From Faeciplasma sp045660445 (GTDB lineage: Bacteria > Bacillota > Clostridia > Oscillospirales > Ruminococcaceae): a stretch of 64,000 bases of DNA. The notes below the pieces were generated by a model that saw only the letters and a list, made by a program, of their open reading frames with translations, had not been told where the DNA came from and did no database searches. Made by a program: the position numbers and the translations under genes. Positions 50,631-59,401 of this stretch are shown one piece after another (the first letter of the stretch is position 1; every line of letters starts with the position of its first letter). Location: positions 117,102 to 181,101 of the forward strand of contig JAZRDR010000012.1 of NCBI GenBank assembly GCA_045660445.1, in the 5' to 3' direction.

Positions 50631-52711
50631 AGCTGATTATCGCAGAAAAACCGAGTGTAGCAAAATCTATCGCTTCGGCCCTGGGTGTAAAATCCGGGGC
50701 CGATGGCTCCTTTATCGGAAATGGATATATCGTTTCTTGGTGCGTGGGCCACCTTGTTTCCCCGATGGACGCGGCGGGATATAACGAGAATTTCAAGAAA
50801 TGGCACTATGACGACCTTCCCATTCTCCCCGAGCCCTTCCGTTATGTGATCGCCCCCGGCAAGGAGGCGGCCTTTGAAAATCTCCGTCAACTTATGAACC
50901 GCCCCGACGTGGAAACCGTCGTCAATGCTTGCGACGCAGGACGCGAAGGTGAGCTCATTTTTCGTTTGGTCTATGAAATGACCGGCTGCAACAAGCCCAT
51001 TGAAAGATTGTGGATTTCCTCTATGGAGGACAGCGCAATCCGTGAGGGCATGAATGACCTGCGACCGGGCGCGGAGTATGACAACTTGTATCAATCCGCA
51101 CTTTGCAGGCAAAAGGCGGATTGGCTGGTGGGTATCAATGCCACCCGACTTTTCTCCGTTCTCTATCACCGTACCCTGAATGTGGGACGAGTGCAGACCC
51201 CGACCCTGGCTATGCTTGCCGAGCGTGAGGCAAAAACGATGATGTTCAAAAAGGAAAAATACCATCATGTGCGCCTGAAGGTGAACGGTGCAGAGGCCGT
51301 TTCGGAAAAGATTGTATCCCAAGAGGACGCCGAGAAGGTCAAAACCGCTTGTGCTGACAGATCCGCCGTGTGCGTTTCTGTCAAGCGTGAGCAGAAGAAA
51401 GAACAGCCTCCCAAGCTGTACGACCTCACCACCCTGCAGAGAGAGGCCAACCGCATTTTCGGGTACACGGCAAAACAGACCCTTGATTATGCGCAAAGCC
51501 TCTATGAAAAGAAACTGTTGACCTATCCCCGTACCGACAGCCGCTATCTCACCTCCGATATGGCGGAGACTGTTTCCTGTATGATCCACCTTGCGGCGAA
51601 GGTGCCGCCCTTTGATCAGTGCAGCAGCTTCTTTCCCCTGGTGGAGCTTATGGTATCCGACAAGGACGTGACCGACCACCACGCTATCATTCCCACGATG
51701 GAGACCGAAAAAGCGGATATCTCCGCTTTGCCTGTGGGCGAGCGTAACTTGTTCCTTCTCGTATGCTGCAGGCTGCTTTGTGCGTCGGCGGAGCCCTTCC
51801 ATTATGAGACCGTAACGGCCTCTTTTGAGTGCGGCGGCCATACCTTCACGGCAAAAGGCAAGCATATCCTCTCCGAAGGATGGCGCGAGATCGAGCGTAT
51901 CTTCCGTTCTTCCCTGAAAGAAAAGCCGGAGGACGAGGACGGCGGCGCCGATCTGCCCGATCTCACCGAGGGGCAGGCCTTTGAGAAGGTGGAGGCAACG
52001 ATCACCGAGCATTTCACTTCGCCCCCGAAACCCTTTACCGAGGATACCTTACTTTCCGCTATGGAGAACGCGGGCAAAGCAGATATGCCCGATGAAGCGG
52101 AAAGAAAGGGTTTAGGCACACCGGCGACCAGGGCGGCCATTATCGAAAAGCTGGTATCAGCCGGATTTGTGGAGCGCAAGGGCAAAAATCTCATTCCCAC
52201 AAAAGCGGGTATGAACCTTGTAACCATCCTCCCCGAGCCGCTGACCTCTCCTATGCTCACGGCAGAATGGGAGCAGCGCCTAACCTCTATTGCGAGAGGT
52301 GAAGCCGATCCGGGCGAGTTCCTTAACGGTATCTGCGCTATGGTGAAGGATACCGTATCCACCTATTCCCATATCTCCGAGGAAGGACAAAAGCTGTTCG
52401 CCCCCGATAAAGAGGTGATCGGCAACTGTCCCCGCTGCGGCAAGCCGGTATATGAGGGCAAAAGCAATTTTGCGTGTTCTGACCGTTCCTGTTCCTTCGT
52501 TCTCTGGAAGAATGACCGTTTCTGGACTTCCCGCAAGAAGGAGCTGACAAAGAAGATGGCGGCAGACCTTTTGAAGAAAGGCCGTACCGCCGTGAAAGGT
52601 ATGTGGTCCGAAAAGAAGGGCGACACCTACGACGCGACCGTAGTTATGGAGGATACGGGAGAAAAGTTTGTGAAATTCAAGCTGGAGTTCCCGAAAAAGA
52701 AAAGCAAGTGA
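50627..52711 (+). CDS. topB: DNA topoisomerase III
   Basis: The 694-residue type IA topoisomerase begins MKLIIAEKPSVAKSIA (Toprim) and has NACDAGREGELIFR near residue 103. The active-site tyrosine lies in LLTYPRTDSRYL (~residue 300), and a C-terminal zinc ribbon contains CPRCGKPVYEG. Such genes are standard in Tn1549-type elements and presumably resolve DNA during transfer or replication. GC content rises again sharply at its start. Confidence 0.94.
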   Translation: MKLIIAEKPSVAKSIASALGVKSGADGSFIGNGYIVSWCVGHLVSPMDAAGYNENFKKWHYDDLPILPEPFRYVIAPGKEAAFENLRQLMNRPDVETVVNACDAGREGELIFRLVYEMTGCNKPIERLWISSMEDSAIREGMNDLRPGAEYDNLYQSALCRQKADWLVGINATRLFSVLYHRTLNVGRVQTPTLAMLAEREAKTMMFKKEKYHHVRLKVNGAEAVSEKIVSQEDAEKVKTACADRSAVCVSVKREQKKEQPPKLYDLTTLQREANRIFGYTAKQTLDYAQSLYEKKLLTYPRTDSRYLTSDMAETVSCMIHLAAKVPPFDQCSSFFPLVELMVSDKDVTDHHAIIPTMETEKADISALPVGERNLFLLVCCRLLCASAEPFHYETVTASFECGGHTFTAKGKHILSEGWREIERIFRSSLKEKPEDEDGGADLPDLTEGQAFEKVEATITEHFTSPPKPFTEDTLLSAMENAGKADMPDEAERKGLGTPATRAAIIEKLVSAGFVERKGKNLIPTKAGMNLVTILPEPLTSPMLTAEWEQRLTSIARGEADPGEFLNGICAMVKDTVSTYSHISEEGQKLFAPDKEVIGNCPRCGKPVYEGKSNFACSDRSCSFVLWKNDRFWTSRKKELTKKMAADLLKKGRTAVKGMWSEKKGDTYDATVVMEDTGEKFVKFKLEFPKKKSK

Positions 52712-52724
52712 AGGAGGTGCATAT

Positions 52725-54092
52725 ATGCCGAACTATGAATATGACAAAGATTATCCCTTTGCCGCCTTTATAACCAACCTGGGAAAATACAACGAGGGCG
52801 AGCTTGTGGGCGAATGGGTCAAGTTTCCCACCACCGCCGATGAAATGAAAAAGGTCTTTGAGCGTATCGGTATCGGGCAGGCGGACGAGTTTGGCTGCGT
52901 CTATGAGGAATGGTTTGTAACTGACTATGACTGCTACGTGGACGGCCTCTATGACAAGCTGGGCGAGTACGTCAACCTTGACGAGCTCAATTATCTGACG
53001 TCGCGGCTGGATGAAATGACACCGAGCGAATATGAACAGTTCCAGGCAGCAATAGAAATGGGCGAGCATACGCGCAGTCTGGAGGATTTGATAAATCTGA
53101 CCTATAACCTGGATTGCTACGACGTGTACCCCGGTATCCACGATCACGACGACCTGGGACGGTATTATATCGAGGAATTGGGCGCTATGGAGATTCCGTC
53201 CTATCTGGAAAGTTATTTTGACTACGAGGCATACGGCCGTGACGTTGCCCTAGAGGAAGGAGGCGAATTTACCGACTTCGGCTATGTCCGTGATACGGGC
53301 GACCGCTTCTATGAAGAATACGACGGACAGATCGAGAGTATCCCGGAGGAATACCGTGTTATGAATTTTGAGGATGAAGAACCGGAGCTTACGATGGACG
53401 ACAAAATGGATATGGCCACCGATCTTGCCTTTGATCTTGACGAGTTTTTCCGCCAACATGATCCGCAGTATGCTGCACAGCATCCCGAGCCCCACGAACA
53501 GAAGGAGCTTATTGCCGACCTTCTCCTGGAGGGCAAGACAGCGGCTCTCCGTGAAATGCTGGAGGAAATGGCGCAGACCGGGGACGACGTTCTCCCCGGC
53601 AGAATTGCCGAGTATGAGCGCGAGACCGGATACGATCCGAAACAGGATTCCTCTATCACAGAGGACAAGGCAAAGCTCATTGAGCGTCTCGAACAGCCGG
53701 ACGACCACCTGACCGGCGAGCGTATCCAGACCCCGCGCGGCAGCTTTGCCCTCACCGATCTGTCAAAAGAACAAATGGAGGCAGCCGGTTACGGCGTCCA
53801 CCATCAGTCTGACGACAGGCAGTTTCTTATTATGGGAAACGGCACCAGGGCCTTTGCCGTAGTCAATGCGGAAATGCAGGAAAAAGAAAATCCTCTCAAA
53901 ACGGCGGAAATGACCGTGGAGGACGATTACGCTATGATCGACGGGCAGATCAACAACGGCCGCCGTGACGAGGTAAAGGAAAAGCCCTCCATCCGTGAAC
54001 GTCTTGCCGAGGCAAAACGGGAATGTGCCGAAAGACCCACGCCCGAAAAGGCGCGTGAGGGACGCGGCACGCCCGAGCATGGCAGCCTATGA
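52725..54092 (+). CDS. ardA: ArdA-type antirestriction protein with C-terminal extension
   Basis: The first ~165 residues match ArdA, an acidic DNA mimic that inhibits type I restriction enzymes: AAFITNLGKYNEGELVGEWV, YEEWFVTDYDC and RLDEMTPSEYEQF. The remaining ~290 residues are the acidic extension common in Tn1549-like elements, ending in the KPSIRERLAEAKRECAE tail shared with the PcfB-like protein. It would protect incoming single-stranded DNA after transfer. The start follows AAGGAGGTG. Confidence 0.85.
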   Translation: MPNYEYDKDYPFAAFITNLGKYNEGELVGEWVKFPTTADEMKKVFERIGIGQADEFGCVYEEWFVTDYDCYVDGLYDKLGEYVNLDELNYLTSRLDEMTPSEYEQFQAAIEMGEHTRSLEDLINLTYNLDCYDVYPGIHDHDDLGRYYIEELGAMEIPSYLESYFDYEAYGRDVALEEGGEFTDFGYVRDTGDRFYEEYDGQIESIPEEYRVMNFEDEEPELTMDDKMDMATDLAFDLDEFFRQHDPQYAAQHPEPHEQKELIADLLLEGKTAALREMLEEMAQTGDDVLPGRIAEYERETGYDPKQDSSITEDKAKLIERLEQPDDHLTGERIQTPRGSFALTDLSKEQMEAAGYGVHHQSDDRQFLIMGNGTRAFAVVNAEMQEKENPLKTAEMTVEDDYAMIDGQINNGRRDEVKEKPSIRERLAEAKRECAERPTPEKAREGRGTPEHGSL

Positions 54093-54286
54093 GCAGGAGC
54101 AAGAAATGGCGGCAGGAGTGGTCCTTCTTCCTGGGGGAAAACGGCAGGCGGCAATACAACAAGGTTTGCCGTGGCTGTACCCACGACTGCAAGCAGAGTT
54201 TCCGGGTGATCCTGATAGCCTGTCCCCGTTACACTTCGGATAGATCGAAAAAGTGTAGCGGTAGGGGTTCAAAAACGGTCAAATAA
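54089..54286 (+). CDS. Small basic conjugative-element protein
   Basis: The 65-residue basic protein (KKWRQEWSFFLGENGRRQYN, then CRGCTHDCKQSF) overlaps the ardA stop by four bases. Similar short proteins with this Cys-x-x-Cys-x-x-x-Cys cluster occur at this place in Tn1549-like modules. It may bind zinc or nucleic acid. It is the last GC-rich gene of the module. Confidence 0.65.
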   Translation: MSRSKKWRQEWSFFLGENGRRQYNKVCRGCTHDCKQSFRVILIACPRYTSDRSKKCSGRGSKTVK

Positions 54287-54393
54287 TCTCCTGTGTCGGC
54301 TTTTCGGAAGAAGGGCTATATGTTTTCCTTTGCGGAGGTTTTCTTCTCCCGTGGAGGTCATACATAGGTCAAAATCAACACTTTTATAAACGC

Positions 54394-54443
54394 AAAAAGG
54401 GAGCGCAACTTTTCGGTTCGTCCGAGGGCTGCGCTCCTTTTTA
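54394..54443 (+). terminator. Terminator at the end of the conjugation module
   Basis: AAAAAGGGAGCGCA and TGCGCTCCTTTTT pair over a 22-base loop. The adjacent gap 54287-54567 holds nothing else recognised and marks the switch to AT-rich cargo. Confidence 0.75.
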
Positions 54444-54567
54444 AAAATGGGAATCACTAGCATCTAATAAATGATTATTGTTGTCCTAATCAACACTCAT
54501 ATTAATGCGGTTATTTAGATACTGCTTATAATGATATAGTTTATCGTATGATCCTGTTATGACAATA

Positions 54568-54963
54568 TCATACTTCTCTAATTGCATTAACTATGGAAGA
54601 TGATTGCCACTTTACTGTTTTATCAGCAGCATTCTTTACTACAGTCGATGTTTTCTCTGCTCCAAAAGGTTCAATAGCAATTATTCTTTTTTCCAATTCG
54701 TTAGCCAATTCGATTTCAATGTTGATCCACTTACTGTAAGTTGAATATACTCCAGCCAAAATTAATACGCATGATGCGTGCTGCATTTGATTACGTATTG
54801 CAGCTTTAAGCTGGTAATCATAAGGTGCGTTGTGAATGGGATCGTTTTTAGGAACCGAATAATTCTTATAACTAAAATAAGGCGCAGTATTTAACAAATT
54901 AACAAGTTTTTCGTACGCATCACTATATGTCCATGAATGACTAATAAATAAGTTGTAAATCAT
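54568..54963 (-). CDS. TIR-like (DUF1863/MTH538, ThsB-like) protein
   Basis: The 131-residue protein begins YNLFISHSWTYSDAYEKLVN and contains NAPYDYQLKAAIRNQM and a WINIEIELANELEKRIIAI segment. This is the TIR-like MTH538 fold seen in Thoeris ThsB proteins. The W-x-x-x-E pattern carries the presumed catalytic glutamate. ThsB proteins sense phage infection and make cyclic ADP-ribose-type signals. It starts four bases after the TIR gene stop, with GAGGTAATTGT before the ATG, and is the last gene of the cassette. Confidence 0.82.
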   Translation of the reverse strand: MIYNLFISHSWTYSDAYEKLVNLLNTAPYFSYKNYSVPKNDPIHNAPYDYQLKAAIRNQMQHASCVLILAGVYSTYSKWINIEIELANELEKRIIAIEPFGAEKTSTVVKNAADKTVKWQSSSIVNAIREV

Positions 54964-54967
54964 ACAA

Positions 54968-55438
54968 TTACCTCAATTCTCGCTTTAATGCATCGTAAAA
55001 TAATTCTGTTTGGATTTTTTTTCTTTCAGCGGCAGAATAATATTCTTGTAATCTCTGCGATGACGCTTCAACTTTTTTACGAACCTTAATATATGTCGTA
55101 ACATCATTGAGGTTCTTTAATCGTGGCCAATATGAAAGATAGCTTGGCAATGAAATGTCACCATGGAGAAAAGTCGCTGTTGGCATATCTATTTGAGCAG
55201 ACATGCCAACTTCAAATGGAACCCACCAAGACAATTTTGTTTGTTCAGACATAACAACAATAATATCAGTGCAAGAATTCAATTGTCTTTTGATATGATC
55301 AGTTAAAGATTTGCCGCCTTCTTTTATACTTTCATCAAGAATGTCAAGATAAGTTTCCATACCGTAGTATTGTAATGTGTTCTGAATTTGAAGAGCTTCA
55401 AGCGTATCTTCTTTTTTATGTGATATGAATATCTTCAT
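54968..55438 (-). CDS. TIR-domain protein
   Basis: The 156-residue protein is essentially one TIR domain: KIFISHKKEDTLEALQIQN at the N-terminus, DHIKRQLNSCTDIIVVMSE in the middle, and SWWVPFEVGMSAQ with the W-x-x-x-E catalytic pattern. A charged C-terminal helix follows. TIR domains in defence systems hydrolyse NAD or make signal nucleotides. The start ATG at 55438 overlaps the stop of the upstream membrane protein gene as ATGA, so the two are co-translated. A longer frame begins inside that gene but has no ribosome site. Confidence 0.85.
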   Translation of the reverse strand: MKIFISHKKEDTLEALQIQNTLQYYGMETYLDILDESIKEGGKSLTDHIKRQLNSCTDIIVVMSEQTKLSWWVPFEVGMSAQIDMPTATFLHGDISLPSYLSYWPRLKNLNDVTTYIKVRKKVEASSQRLQEYYSAAERKKIQTELFYDALKRELR

Positions 55439-55923
55439 TGTGCATCTCCTATACAAGGATATATCAATTTGATGATATTTGTAGCAATGGGACAAATAAT
55501 GGCAATCGAAAACAATGCGATGAAAACCTTGGGCATAAATTTTTCTATTTTTGTAAGTCCAATATATTTATAATGATTATTCAGCTTTTCCCATTCAAAT
55601 GCGAAAGGAGTCAGTGGTAGTTTCTTTTCAATTTCATTCACAATATGATATTTCACACTACTCAAACTTTTATAGCTGTCAATTGTTTTTATCCAAAGGA
55701 TACATATAATTATTCCGACAACAGAAAGCAAAAGGCTTTTGTAGTCAAACGAAAATGTAATAACTGCGAGCAGAGCAGAGTTGATTGTTATGAATATATT
55801 GTTAGAGTTATTACGCTTTTCTGTATTACTGTTAGCCATTTCAACACAAGTTTTCCATTGCTCTAAAACAGTGGATACGTATTCATCACCATATTCTTCT
55901 CGTGATAACGACTCAAGTTTCAT
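55435..55923 (-). CDS. Small multi-helix membrane protein of the TIR cassette (RipA-like)
   Basis: The 162-residue protein starts at the ATG behind AAAGGAGG (55923). It has a conserved opening, QWKTCVEMANSNTEKRNNSN, followed by two membrane helices (FITINSALLAVITF and LLLSVVGIIICILWIK) and a third near the C-terminus. It resembles the family annotated as RipA-type octameric membrane proteins that accompany TIR and other defence genes. A membrane effector or pore opened by a TIR-made signal is a reasonable guess. A further in-frame ATG at 55974 lies only nine bases from the -10 box and is less likely. Confidence 0.7.
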   Translation of the reverse strand: MKLESLSREEYGDEYVSTVLEQWKTCVEMANSNTEKRNNSNNIFITINSALLAVITFSFDYKSLLLSVVGIIICILWIKTIDSYKSLSSVKYHIVNEIEKKLPLTPFAFEWEKLNNHYKYIGLTKIEKFMPKVFIALFSIAIICPIATNIIKLIYPCIGDAQ

Positions 55924-55981
55924 TTGATCCTCCTTTAAATCATTAGTCAATTCCCAATCATTAAAACTCAACATTAGTAAT

Positions 55982-56011
55982 ATAATACAATTGCAAAACT
56001 ATCAGATGCAA
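55982..56011 (-). promoter_or_regulatory. Promoter of the TIR cassette
   Basis: TTGCAT (56006-56011) and TATTAT (55982-55987) are 18 bases apart on the minus strand, giving a ~50-base leader before the AAAGGAGG site. The rest of the 55975-56261 gap holds only a weak hairpin (56201-56246) that could end the agr transcript. Confidence 0.5.
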
Positions 56012-56261
56012 ATCATGTTTCTTTACTAGCTTCTTAAGCCACTATCATGGTTGAATTTGCTTTCCTTATATGTCTTTAACGCAGATGTTGAATTGATTAT
56101 GTCATAGCTTCATTTTAAATTTGTTTGTCACATTGCAAGTAATTAAACACCATTATGAGAAAAAAGTGAATTAGTGTTTATTTTTCATTACGGAAAGCCT
56201 AAACGCCTTCAAGCGATAGCATAATGACTATAACCTGTAGGCGTTTTGATGGCTCCCCGTA

Positions 56262-56378
56262 TTACTTTTTAACTTTGGGTTCCTTGGGCTGATGGAAACT
56301 CCATGCAGAAGCAGAACCGAAATTAATCTTAGCCATTTTTTCTGCTACTTCTTTAATTACAACTGCAACCTTTTTCAT
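56262..56378 (-). CDS. agrD: AgrD cyclic lactone autoinducer precursor
   Basis: A 38-residue peptide starts at an ATG behind GGAGGTG inside the end of agrB. It has an amphipathic leader (KKVAVVIKEVAEKMAKI) and the core GSASAWSFHQPKEP, followed by a basic tail. Comparison with the clostridial form CLWFT-HQPEEP places a five-residue ring at S24-A-W-S-F28, with serine in place of the usual cysteine. The product would be a lactone, not a thiolactone. AgrB makes the ring, and the two-component pair upstream should sense it. Confidence 0.88.
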   Translation of the reverse strand: MKKVAVVIKEVAEKMAKINFGSASAWSFHQPKEPKVKK

Positions 56379-56961
56379 GTTTACACCTCCGTTCTTGTAA
56401 TAATGACACTACCATTAACACTGCTACCAAAAGCAGCGTATATAATACAATCAGTCCGAATTCGTATGTTAAAGCAACCAGGATGTTCCCAACTAATCCG
56501 GAAAGTAAAGCAATGATAATACTTATCAACTTTAATTTGGGGCGTTTTTCAAAAGTGATTTGTTTGTTTGGGTTTTCTATTGGTGAAAAGATAGCAATAA
56601 TTATGATTGGTATGATCGTTATGGAAATCAGGCCATATACGTTTATAACTTCTTTTGTAATGTGATATATGAATATAGTCAGACTACAAAGAATACACAT
56701 CCAAAGATTACATTTAAAATATGTATTTGCATGATACCCACCGGTAAATTGCCGTATAGGTATTAATGACAAAAGAAATATGCAAACTTCAAGAACACTT
56801 GAAGTCAATACGCCTATAAGAAATGCAAGTAATAAACTTATAATCGTTGAAACTGTAATTTCTACACCGTATTGGTAGTACTCTTTATCGTCCACAGAAT
56901 CTTCAATTACTTCCGAGCGTATTAGATAATTGACAATATATCCACTAAATCTTTGTATCAT
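56353..56961 (-). CDS. agrB: AgrB peptide-processing membrane endopeptidase
   Basis: The 202-residue membrane protein has the AgrB signature IPIRQFTGGYHANTYFKC. Its His77 and Cys84 fall at the same positions as the catalytic pair of S. aureus AgrB. Several membrane helices follow and the C-terminus is cysteine-rich and cytoplasmic. It removes the C-terminal part of AgrD and closes the ring. Its 3' end overlaps agrD by 26 bases. The promoter and paired repeats upstream indicate control by the AgrA-like regulator. Confidence 0.93.
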   Translation of the reverse strand: MIQRFSGYIVNYLIRSEVIEDSVDDKEYYQYGVEITVSTIISLLLAFLIGVLTSSVLEVCIFLLSLIPIRQFTGGYHANTYFKCNLWMCILCSLTIFIYHITKEVINVYGLISITIIPIIIIAIFSPIENPNKQITFEKRPKLKLISIIIALLSGLVGNILVALTYEFGLIVLYTLLLVAVLMVVSLLQERRCKHEKGCSCN

Positions 56962-56997
56962 CTTGTTTTTTTAATCCTCATGGTAGTTTACAATTTA

Positions 56998-57025
56998 ATT
57001 GTATCGAATTAAATCAGTATATCAA
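56998..57025 (-). promoter_or_regulatory. agrB: agrBD promoter
   Basis: TTGATA (57020-57025) and TACAAT (56998-57003) are 16 bases apart on the minus strand. The direct repeats at 57032-57063 lie immediately upstream of the -35. Confidence 0.6.
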
Positions 57026-57031
57026 GAGATG

Positions 57032-57063
57032 TGGCACAAGATGCAGTTTTCTGGCACAAGATG
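57032..57063. promoter_or_regulatory. Direct repeats, probable AgrA (LytTR) binding sites
   Basis: TGGCACAAGATG occurs at 57032-57043 and again at 57052-57063, a period of 20 bases, or about two helical turns. LytTR-domain regulators bind pairs of direct repeats with this spacing just upstream of the -35, as here. Confidence 0.65.
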
Positions 57064-57066
57064 ACT

Positions 57067-57096
57067 AAAAGCGGCATGATTTTTCACGCCGCTTTT
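57067..57096 (-). terminator. Terminator behind agrC
   Basis: AAAAGCGGC and GCCGCTTTT pair over an 12-base loop, ending the agrAC transcript before the agrBD promoter. Confidence 0.8.
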
Positions 57097-57102
57097 GATT
57101 TT

Positions 57103-58431
57103 TTATGTTGATTCGCAAAGAACTACTTTACAACAAAATATGTTTCCTTCTTCGTAAAAATCGCAAAGGCCGTTATATTTCTTCGCGATGTCTTTAATAA
57201 TTTTGACGCCATACCCATGTTCGTGTTGATTATCCTTTGTAGTTCTTAATTCAGGATTATTGGTAAGTACAGATTCATCAACAGAATTCTTCAAATCTAT
57301 AATATAATTACTTCCGTCAAACGATAGTATCAATGAGATTTGTTTATCGTTTCTTTTACTGGTAACACACGATGTAACTGCGTTTTCAAGCATATTAGAC
57401 AGCAACCTACATAAATCTAAGTTTTCAATTGATTCAAAATCAGTACCACATATGCATGTGCAATCTATGCCAAAGGATTTTGCTTCGGTTAATTTCGCAT
57501 TAACGACTGTATCAACAATGGCATTGTTAGATTTGACAAATACCTCAAAACTTTGTAACAGCTCTAAATTACTCTCAATTTGCTTCTTCGCCTCAGCAAT
57601 ATTTCCGTTTTTAATAAGATTATAAATTGTGGAGTAACTATTTTTAAAATCATGCTGAATCTTCTTGATTGTGTCATACTCTGCAGTAGCATTGTCTATG
57701 TATTGTCGGTTATATTCTTGGGAAAGTCTTAACACCTCGTTTTCTCGTATGGCATTATTCTTTTTGCCAAGATCAATTACAAGATAGCATATAGCAACAT
57801 TGATAGCCATGATGCCTGAAAAAAGCAATACAGAGTAAATCCCAGAATTTTTGGCGCTTGGGGATAATGACAAAAAGATTAGGAGCGTTCCCATAAGAAT
57901 ACTTATTACTAGTACAGAGGAGATTAAGCTCCATTCAATTAATGATAATTCATTGCGGTAATTGCTATCTTTTTTGAACAGCTTCAGCGAAAGCATCAGG
58001 ATATAAAGTATCAATAACTGAACGACTACTATCGTTATAAATCTTTCAATGCTTATTAATGTCATCATTGTTGATAGATCCTTTTTAAACAGTACCGTTG
58101 CGATCAGACCGACAAATACCGATGAGATGAGCAATACTACTGTGGCATACGCAGACGCGAAGAGCTTGCGAAGTAATGATCCTTTTAGGAAGAACAAAGC
58201 ATATATGAATAGAATCACAATGTATATCAGCGCACAGAAATGTTCAAATATGCCTGTAACAATGTTTAGAACTGTTATTGCAATAGCAAATATCATTGCA
58301 AATAGTAAACCATTGCTCTTTATAAAGGCTTGGTTTTTGTTGCTTCCCAAGTATGAATAAACGAAAAAGGTCATAATAAACCCTTGATATATATTTACTA
58401 ATATCTCAAATATCCACCATAATATCGTCAT
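57103..58431 (-). CDS. agrC: AgrC-like sensor histidine kinase (GHKL type)
   Basis: The 442-residue protein has six or seven membrane helices (residues ~1-215), a dimerisation helix with the phospho-accepting histidine in KIQHDFKNSYSTIYNLI, and a GHKL ATPase domain with NMLENAVTSC (N box) and HGYGVKIIKDIAKKY (G box). This is the HPK10-type layout of peptide-pheromone receptors such as AgrC and VirS. It overlaps agrA by four bases. Its ligand is very likely the AgrD product encoded beside it. Confidence 0.9.
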   Translation of the reverse strand: MTILWWIFEILVNIYQGFIMTFFVYSYLGSNKNQAFIKSNGLLFAMIFAIAITVLNIVTGIFEHFCALIYIVILFIYALFFLKGSLLRKLFASAYATVVLLISSVFVGLIATVLFKKDLSTMMTLISIERFITIVVVQLLILYILMLSLKLFKKDSNYRNELSLIEWSLISSVLVISILMGTLLIFLSLSPSAKNSGIYSVLLFSGIMAINVAICYLVIDLGKKNNAIRENEVLRLSQEYNRQYIDNATAEYDTIKKIQHDFKNSYSTIYNLIKNGNIAEAKKQIESNLELLQSFEVFVKSNNAIVDTVVNAKLTEAKSFGIDCTCICGTDFESIENLDLCRLLSNMLENAVTSCVTSKRNDKQISLILSFDGSNYIIDLKNSVDESVLTNNPELRTTKDNQHEHGYGVKIIKDIAKKYNGLCDFYEEGNIFCCKVVLCEST

Positions 58432-59162
58432 GATCTTGTCCTCAAATAATGCATATATTTTTCAAGAACTTCTTTTTTATAGTTCTTACTCATTGGTAAT
58501 TTCTTATCCATTTCTCTTATATAGATTTCATCATTCTTTTTATCGACACGAGATAAGTACCGAAGATTGACTAAATAACTTTTGTGAATCTTAACAAAAT
58601 CGTAATCCATAAGCTTTTGTTCAAGCTCTGTAATCAAACCTCTTGCTCGTAAACCCGTGGGATGTTTTATAGTATGATATTTTACATAATGCTTATCGTT
58701 CGATATAAAGGCTATATCGCGTATGTAAATATCAAAATCACAGTTCTTTTCATCTTTTAATAAAAGCTTTTCATTTTGTCTCATGTACTTTATAAGTTTC
58801 GCTGTTGTTAATCTAACGCTTTCTTCTATTGGTACCGAACAGTTTTTTCGAATAAAATTAAAAGGAAGAAAGTTCATACTTTCAAAAACAAGTTCAGAAT
58901 AACTCGTCACAAAAATAATAAAACAGTTAATATAATCATCTCGAAGTGATTTCGCAACGTCAAAGCCATTGATACCCGGCATATCAATATCGAGGAACAA
59001 AATATCAAATTTTTCTATTCTGTGCGCGTTAACTACCAATTGTCCATTCGTATACGTTGTAATTTCAAATTCAACGGGGTATGCAGCAAATGAGGTGTGA
59101 ACTACATTTTTTAAATTCTGAAGCATATTAATATTATCGTCGCATATTCCTATTCTTATCAT
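58428..59162 (-). CDS. agrA: AgrA-like LytTR response regulator
   Basis: The 244-residue protein has a receiver domain (RIGICDDN, phospho-acceptor Asp in DILFLDIDMPG, FVTSYSEL) and a C-terminal LytTR DNA-binding domain (about 140-240; MDYDFVKIHKSYLVNLRYL). It should bind the direct repeats in front of agrB and close an autoinducing loop. It has its own near-consensus promoter. The start follows GGAGGAACACAC. Confidence 0.92.
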   Translation of the reverse strand: MIRIGICDDNINMLQNLKNVVHTSFAAYPVEFEITTYTNGQLVVNAHRIEKFDILFLDIDMPGINGFDVAKSLRDDYINCFIIFVTSYSELVFESMNFLPFNFIRKNCSVPIEESVRLTTAKLIKYMRQNEKLLLKDEKNCDFDIYIRDIAFISNDKHYVKYHTIKHPTGLRARGLITELEQKLMDYDFVKIHKSYLVNLRYLSRVDKKNDEIYIREMDKKLPMSKNYKKEVLEKYMHYLRTRS

Positions 59163-59191
59163 GTGTGTTCCTCCGTAGTCTTGATGATAAG

Positions 59192-59220
59192 ATTATATAG
59201 TGCTTTGCGATGAAAATCAA
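59192..59220 (-). promoter_or_regulatory. Promoter of agrA-agrC
   Basis: TTGATT (59215-59220) and a perfect TATAAT (59192-59197) lie 17 bases apart on the minus strand. Confidence 0.65.
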
Positions 59221-59401
59221 CAGAACTACATGTATTATGATACAAATAATTAAATTTCGCTATATATCTTGTACATTCGCCTGTATTATAGATGATAGCA
59301 ATTCACTTTTAACAATCAATTAAAATATAATTAATGATAGTTTTGGCCGCCTATCCGTATTTTTGATTATAATTGAAGAAAAAACAATGGGGGTAAACGT
59401 G

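Noticed and set aside
50360..52012. 550-codon minus-strand frame opposite topB and DUF4366
   Set aside because: It is a shadow of a GC-rich gene; both genes on the plus strand have strong family matches and translation signals.
54968..55495. Longer N-terminus for the TIR protein
   Set aside because: The extra 19 codons lie within the membrane protein gene without a ribosome site; the ATG at 55438 gives the usual TIR start and an ATGA overlap.
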